From Pseudodesulfovibrio thermohalotolerans (lineage in GTDB: Bacteria > Desulfobacterota > Desulfovibrionia > Desulfovibrionales > Desulfovibrionaceae): a stretch of DNA of 64,000 bases. Positions within the stretch are counted from its first letter, which is position 1. Each line of letters starts with the position of its first letter. Shown one piece after another: positions 60,063 through 64,000 of this stretch. The stretch spans positions 1,034,001 to 1,098,000 of the forward strand of contig NZ_CP120635.1 of NCBI RefSeq assembly GCF_021353295.2, read 5' to 3'. The notes under the pieces were generated by a model. It was not told where the DNA came from and searched no databases. It saw nothing but the letters and a program-made list of their open reading frames with translations. The position numbers and the translations under genes are program-made.

Positions 60063-60080
60063 CCGCTCCACTCGGAAACG

Positions 60081-60118
60081 AAGCCCCCGCCGGACATTGG
60101 ACCTGCGGGGGCTTTTAA
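60081..60118 (+). terminator. Terminator after nhaA
   Basis: AAGCCCCCGC pairs with GCGGGGGCTT over a 14-base loop, ending in TTTTAATTT. Confidence 0.9.
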
Positions 60119-60134
60119 TTTCGGGGGGCGCGGA

Positions 60135-61667
60135 TCATCGCACCGTGTAGATGGTCGTGGTCCCGGAAGTTTCGTTGCCCACGAAGAGCAGGGCGTCGCC
60201 CGTGCCGCTCTCGGCGGCGGGAACGAAATGCACGCCTTCGGGGCCGAGATCGCCGGCCGTGCCCTCTTTGGGGTCGCCGGAGAAGTCGCGGTCCAGCCGG
60301 TAGGTCTCGAAGAAAGGGTTTTGGGGGTCGGTGATGTCGAAAACCATCACCCCGCCCATGCGTTCAAGCCCGATAAAGACGTAAGTTCGACCGTCGACCA
60401 CGCCGATTTCCGCGCCTTCCGGTTCGCACCCCTTGTCGTCCGAGCGTTTGTCGAACTTGTTCTTGTCGCTGTCGGCATTGAATCCGTATGCATGGAATCG
60501 GGCCAGGATGCGCTCGAACCTGTCGCCGGAGTCGAAAACGAGGCTGCCGTTCTCATCCCATATGGAGAAGGAGCGGCCGCCGAAAGCGACGATACGGTCG
60601 TAGTCGCCGTCGCCGTCAGTGTCGGACAGGTCCGTGATGGTCTTGAGGCGGCCCAGAGCCTTGTTGTCCTGAAGCTTGCCGCCTTCGGGGAATGCCCTCG
60701 GGTCGAGTTCGACTTTGGACAGCCGCTTTTCGTCGGCATATTCATCGTATTCGCGGGAATCGCCCTCGTTGGCGGTGACGAAATAGTTGCGGCCGTTCAC
60801 GGCGTAGGCAGCGATGCCGTCGGGCATGTAGGCGGAATACACGGGCCACTGCCTGAGGTTGACGGCCTTGTCCTTGTCGCTGGCGTCCATGACCAGGCCG
60901 GACCAGTCCTTGAGGCCGAGGCCCAGGATTTCGACAACCGTTGCTTTCGGGATGTCCACCACGGCCACGCTGTTGTTTTCCTGCAGGGTGACGAAGGCGA
61001 GCCGGGAGTCGGGGGATACGGCTATGTATTCCGGTTCCAGGTCCTGGGCCACGGTGGAGCCGGGATGCGAGAGGCGTACGCCCCTTGCCTTCAGGTGTTT
61101 CCGGAGGGGATTGAAGGCGGCGAATCCGGCGCTGCGGTTGACGGCTTTGTCCAGGCCGGGGGAGATGTCGATGATGCTGATGGAGCCTTCGGGGTCGACG
61201 GAGCAGGCGTCGTCGGGGCCGCCTTCGCAGGCGGCGAGGATGTATTTCCCATCGGGCGAAAAGGTGACCATGTCGGGTTGAGCGCCGACTCGGAAGGCGG
61301 CAAGGACGTTTCCCGTGCGGTCCGCCACGACCACATGGCCCGGAGCCTGCTTGGGGGCGGCCTCCACGGCGACGGCGATCATGCCGTCGCGGCAGGCCAC
61401 GGAATTGAGCGCCGTGCCGTATGCGGAAAAGTCGAAGCTGGTCTTTTTGACGGGGTTGCGGATATCCGAGACGTCGAGAACGTCCACGACGTTCATGTGG
61501 CCGTTGACCACATAGGCCTGTCCAACCTCGGGATCGTAGACCACGATTTCGGCGGCGGATTCGTCGAAGACGCCGGAGGCGTAGCGTCCGGCGGGCGTCA
61601 GTTCCAGGGCGGCGGCGGGAACGGCCGCCAGCAGCAGGACCAGCAAGGCGAGTAAAAGTTGTGGCAT
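60135..61667 (-). CDS. Choice-of-anchor I family exported protein
   Basis: 510 residues with an N-terminal signal (LLALLVLLLAAVPAAALE). Beta-propeller repeats of the LVIVD/NHL kind follow (VVNGHMNVVDVLDVSD, MVTFSPDGKYILAACEGG, ISPDSRLAFVTLQENN-like), and a calcium-type loop DTDGDGDYDRI. The C-terminal MGGVMVFDITDPQNPFF is typical of the choice-of-anchor I group. Cell-surface or periplasmic, possibly a phosphatase-like or binding protein; function unknown. It stands alone, convergent with nhaA. Confidence 0.88.
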   Translation of the reverse strand: MPQLLLALLVLLLAAVPAAALELTPAGRYASGVFDESAAEIVVYDPEVGQAYVVNGHMNVVDVLDVSDIRNPVKKTSFDFSAYGTALNSVACRDGMIAVAVEAAPKQAPGHVVVADRTGNVLAAFRVGAQPDMVTFSPDGKYILAACEGGPDDACSVDPEGSISIIDISPGLDKAVNRSAGFAAFNPLRKHLKARGVRLSHPGSTVAQDLEPEYIAVSPDSRLAFVTLQENNSVAVVDIPKATVVEILGLGLKDWSGLVMDASDKDKAVNLRQWPVYSAYMPDGIAAYAVNGRNYFVTANEGDSREYDEYADEKRLSKVELDPRAFPEGGKLQDNKALGRLKTITDLSDTDGDGDYDRIVAFGGRSFSIWDENGSLVFDSGDRFERILARFHAYGFNADSDKNKFDKRSDDKGCEPEGAEIGVVDGRTYVFIGLERMGGVMVFDITDPQNPFFETYRLDRDFSGDPKEGTAGDLGPEGVHFVPAAESGTGDALLFVGNETSGTTTIYTVR

Positions 61668-61734
61668 TCCATTCTCCGTGAAGGCTGGTTGGCTGTCGGG
61701 GAGGGGAAGATCGCCCTGCCTGTCGGCTGCGTGT

Positions 61735-62004
61735 TTAGAATTCCATCAGCCCGAGCGGGTCCAGCGCGGAGACTTCCACGCGCACAAAGGTGGCCACATC
61801 GAAGAAGAGGTCCGAGGTGATTTCGGTAAGCCGCCACCGGCTGCCGGTGCCGAAGGAGTTCCACAGTTCGGTCTGGATGCCCTGACGGACCTTGAAGGAG
61901 ACGGAGTCCACTTCGGGCTCTGTCCCTTCCAGATAAGTCTGCATGAGCGGTACCAGGCCACAGGTCACATGCTGCACGTCGATGAATTCCGGTTCCATTG
62001 TCAT
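61735..62004 (-). CDS. Small unknown protein linked to mnmE
   Basis: 89 residues, or 87 from the second Met (MEPEFIDVQHV). It is acidic, soluble and rich in aromatic residues; I do not recognise it. Its start lies next to the mnmE stop (one base between), so it is translated with mnmE. Possibly a helper of the tRNA-modification enzyme, but only the position supports that. Confidence 0.7.
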   Translation of the reverse strand: MTMEPEFIDVQHVTCGLVPLMQTYLEGTEPEVDSVSFKVRQGIQTELWNSFGTGSRWRLTEITSDLFFDVATFVRVEVSALDPLGLMEF

Positions 62005-62005
62005 G

Positions 62006-63397
62006 TTATTTACCTATGCAGAAGGAGTCGAAGATGGAGTTGAGAATATCGTTTGCGGCGATTTCGCCCGTGATGCCGGAGAGCACGTCGCAGGCGGTTT
62101 CCAGTCGCACGCTCAGGAGATCGTAGGGAATTCCGGCCGCTGTGTCCCCGGCCAGCGCGGCCAGTTCGCGGTCGGCTTCGGCCAGCACTGCGGCCTGGCG
62201 GGCGTTGGGGGCGAGTTCGTCGGGATCGGGCTGTCCCGCGTTCCCGAGGACGCGCTCCCGGATGCGGGCGGACAGACGGTCCAGTCCGTCACCGCTCTTG
62301 GCCGAGACGGACGCGGTTTCCAGGCCGACGGCCTTGAGCGTTTCGCCGTTTTGCGCATCGAACGTGTCGAGGTCCGCCTTGTTCAGCACGGCCAGTGCCT
62401 TTTCGGGGCCGATGCGCCGGGCCGCGTCCAGGGTGTCGGCGTCAACCGGGGCGGTCCCGTCGGCAAGCAGCAGGACGAGGTCGGCGCGGTCCATGAGTTC
62501 GCGGCCCATTTCGAGACCGGCTGCCTCGATCGCGTCCTCGGTGGCGCGAATGCCTGCGGTGTCGGCCAGACGGACGGTCAGGCCGTCCAGATTCAGGGTT
62601 TCCTCAAGGTAGTCGCGGGTGGTGCCGGGCTGGTCGGTAACGATGGCCCTGTTGCGGCCGAGCAGGGCGTTCATGAGGCTCGATTTGCCCGCGTTGACCC
62701 GGCCGGCCAGGACGACCAGCGCGCCTTCGCGCCATGCGCGGGTGCGATCGACGGCCTTGAGCAGCGAGCCGATCTCTCCGCGCACCCCCTCGACGGTCCC
62801 GATCAGTTGCTCCGGGGAGAGGCATTCCAACTCCTCCTCGGGAAAATCCACGGCCACGGCCAGTTGGGCGCGAAGCGCTTCGAGCCGGGAGCGGAGTTCC
62901 GTTATTTTTTGTCCGAGCAGACCGGAAAGCTTGACCTGGGCCAGATGCATGGCCGCCTTGGTGGGGGCGTGGATCATCTCGGCCACGGCTTCCGCCTGGG
63001 AGAGATCCATTCGGCCGTTCATGAAGGCGCGGTAGGTGAATTCGCCGCGTTCGGCCAGTCGCGCGCCATGGTCCAGCGTTTCCTGGAGCACGGCCCCGAG
63101 CACGGCCCGTCCGCCATGGCAGTTGATCTCGACCACGTCTTCGCCAGTGTAGGAGTTGGGGCCGGGCATGAAGGCACAGAGCGCGTCGTCCAGAACCGTG
63201 CCGTCCGCGTCGGTCACATGGCCGTAGTGCAGACGGTAGGGGCGGAAGTCCGTGAAGGTCTCCCGAGCGGGCCGAAACATGGCGCGGACGATTTCACGGG
63301 CGCGCGAACCGCTGACGCGGACGATGCCCACGCCGCCGTCTCCGGGCGGGGTGGCGATGGCCGCGATGGTATCCTTGGAAAGCCTGGGGTCGAGCAT
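62006..63397 (-). CDS. mnmE: tRNA modification GTPase
   Basis: With MnmG modifies U34 of tRNAs ending in A/G. N-terminal folate-binding domain (DTIAAIATPPGDGGVGIVR), then the GTPase: G1 GRVNAGKSSL, G2 PGTTRD, G3 DTAGI, G4 NKAD. C-terminus FCIGK with the catalytic Cys. 463 residues. It lies after jag, as is usual for the yidC-jag-mnmE cluster. Confidence 0.97.
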   Translation of the reverse strand: MLDPRLSKDTIAAIATPPGDGGVGIVRVSGSRAREIVRAMFRPARETFTDFRPYRLHYGHVTDADGTVLDDALCAFMPGPNSYTGEDVVEINCHGGRAVLGAVLQETLDHGARLAERGEFTYRAFMNGRMDLSQAEAVAEMIHAPTKAAMHLAQVKLSGLLGQKITELRSRLEALRAQLAVAVDFPEEELECLSPEQLIGTVEGVRGEIGSLLKAVDRTRAWREGALVVLAGRVNAGKSSLMNALLGRNRAIVTDQPGTTRDYLEETLNLDGLTVRLADTAGIRATEDAIEAAGLEMGRELMDRADLVLLLADGTAPVDADTLDAARRIGPEKALAVLNKADLDTFDAQNGETLKAVGLETASVSAKSGDGLDRLSARIRERVLGNAGQPDPDELAPNARQAAVLAEADRELAALAGDTAAGIPYDLLSVRLETACDVLSGITGEIAANDILNSIFDSFCIGK

Positions 63398-63439
63398 GGA
63401 GATTCCTTACAGGAGCTTCGGGGGAATGGCAAAAAGGAA

Positions 63440-63465
63440 AAGGGCCGCTACAGAGAGCGGCCCTT
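63440..63465 (-). terminator. Terminator between jag and mnmE
   Basis: AAGGGCCGC pairs with GCGGCCCTT (9 bp, eight-base loop) followed on the minus strand by TTTTCCTTTTT. The arms are the same as those of the attenuator at 31400-31437. Some read-through to mnmE or a separate promoter is needed. Confidence 0.8.
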
Positions 63466-63587
63466 CAGATATTCGACTTGCAAGAAAGCGGCGCATTCTT
63501 GTTTCCAACAATCCCCGACTCGGCGCGCAACAGTCTGCGCAGGTCGGCGAAGTGCGGAACTCGCGGAGCCGCCGGAGAAAACCGACG

Positions 63588-64000
63588 CTAGTAGCGCGCG
63601 CGGCCGTTGTTCTTGCGGCTCTTGGGAACGATGAGCACACGCTTCATGGGACCGTCGCCCTTGGAGCGGGTGAAGACCGTCTCGTTGTCCTGCAGGGCCA
63701 GATGAATGACCCGGCGGTGGTAGGAGGACAGGGGCTTGGTGGACTGGGTCCTGCCAAGGGAGTCCGCCTTTTCGGCCAGGTGCCAGGCGATCTGCCTCAG
63801 CTTGTCATCCTGGCGTTCACGGTAGTCGCCGGTGTCCACCTGGATACGCACCGAGTCGCCCATCTTGCGGGAGACCAGGCGGTTGACCAGGTACTGAATG
63901 GACGAGAGGGTTTGACCCTCGCGACCGATAATCAGGCCGGAGTTCTCCTCGTCGTCGATGAAGACCTTGACCCGGTCGGATTCCAGGGTGATCTCCACGG
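63588..64000 (-). CDS. jag: Jag/KhpB RNA-binding protein (KH-R3H, partial)
   Basis: C-terminal part of an RNA-binding regulator of cell division and elongation. The KH fold shows SGLIIGREGQTLSSIQYLVN; the R3H motif is in LSSYHRRVIHLALQD near residues 90-105. The 3' end is complete (stop at 63588), while the N-terminus lies beyond the window edge. It is the usual neighbour of mnmE and yidC. Confidence 0.92.
   Translation of the reverse strand, partial: VEITLESDRVKVFIDDEENSGLIIGREGQTLSSIQYLVNRLVSRKMGDSVRIQVDTGDYRERQDDKLRQIAWHLAEKADSLGRTQSTKPLSSYHRRVIHLALQDNETVFTRSKGDGPMKRVLIVPKSRKNNGRARY

Overview
The window reads as part of the chromosome of a sulfate-reducing bacterium of the Desulfovibrionales (Desulfovibrio/Pseudodesulfovibrio type). 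The evidence is an rnf cluster headed by a multihaem cytochrome c, an archaeal-type entry into aromatic amino acid synthesis (ADTH synthase plus DHQ synthase II) at the head of a large aro-phe-tyr-trp operon, a bacteriohemerythrin, and GC-rich coding sequence. I saw no rRNA, tRNA or CRISPR array.

Layout. 1-5321 (minus): cytochrome c-rnfCDGEA-rnfB (rnfB runs off the left edge). 5322-5982: long control region with a Rex-like palindrome. 5983-8937: large PAS/GAF histidine kinase. 9038-11466: RNA-metabolism group (DEAD-box helicase, IF-1, RRM protein). 11704-14854: small unknown protein, cytoplasmic sialidase-like protein and phenylacetate-CoA ligase. 14986-19210: prepilin peptidase, BON lipoprotein, ArnT-like glycosyltransferase, methyltransferase. 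19381-31571 (minus): 12-gene aromatic operon. 31894-36695: amt-glnK, an EAL protein and an FMN-binding glutamate-synthase-like protein. 37006-39443 (minus): panC-panD-metK. 39634-46669: degenerate GGDEF/TPR protein, M48 protease, TPR protein, small periplasmic proteins and a LysR regulator. 46871-48867: groESL. 49040-52334: hemerythrin, OlsF-like acyltransferase, DsbA-like lipoprotein. 52568-56340: a LOG-family gene, an RHS cassette with a membrane protein, and a second partial copy of the LOG gene. 56337-58419 (minus): ltaE, SGNH hydrolase, flavin-binding protein. 58692-64000: nhaA, a choice-of-anchor protein, mnmE and jag (partial).

The most interesting signals are regulatory. The aromatic operon starts with a 31-codon leader peptide holding a run of seven Phe/Tyr/Trp codons, followed by a terminator and a matching antiterminator: a ribosome-mediated attenuator that appears to read all three aromatic amino acids. 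A second attenuator lies inside the operon between tyrA and trpE. There the leader peptide appears to be the end of tyrA itself: three consecutive Trp codons lie 18 bases before the stop, and three RNA segments just downstream form either a 10-bp antiterminator or a 9-bp terminator. Together they would give general control of the aro-phe-tyr half and tryptophan-only control of the trp half.

The other notable region is the RHS module. It lies between two directly repeated copies (355 identical bases) of the 5' half of a LOG-family gene, so that one copy of the gene stays complete and the other, next to ltaE, is truncated. The Rnf complex is also unusual: RnfC lacks the glycine-rich NADH/FMN loop, RnfD lacks the covalent-FMN motif, and RnfB runs into a GltD-like domain, which suggests that electron entry is rewired through the cytochrome and RnfB.
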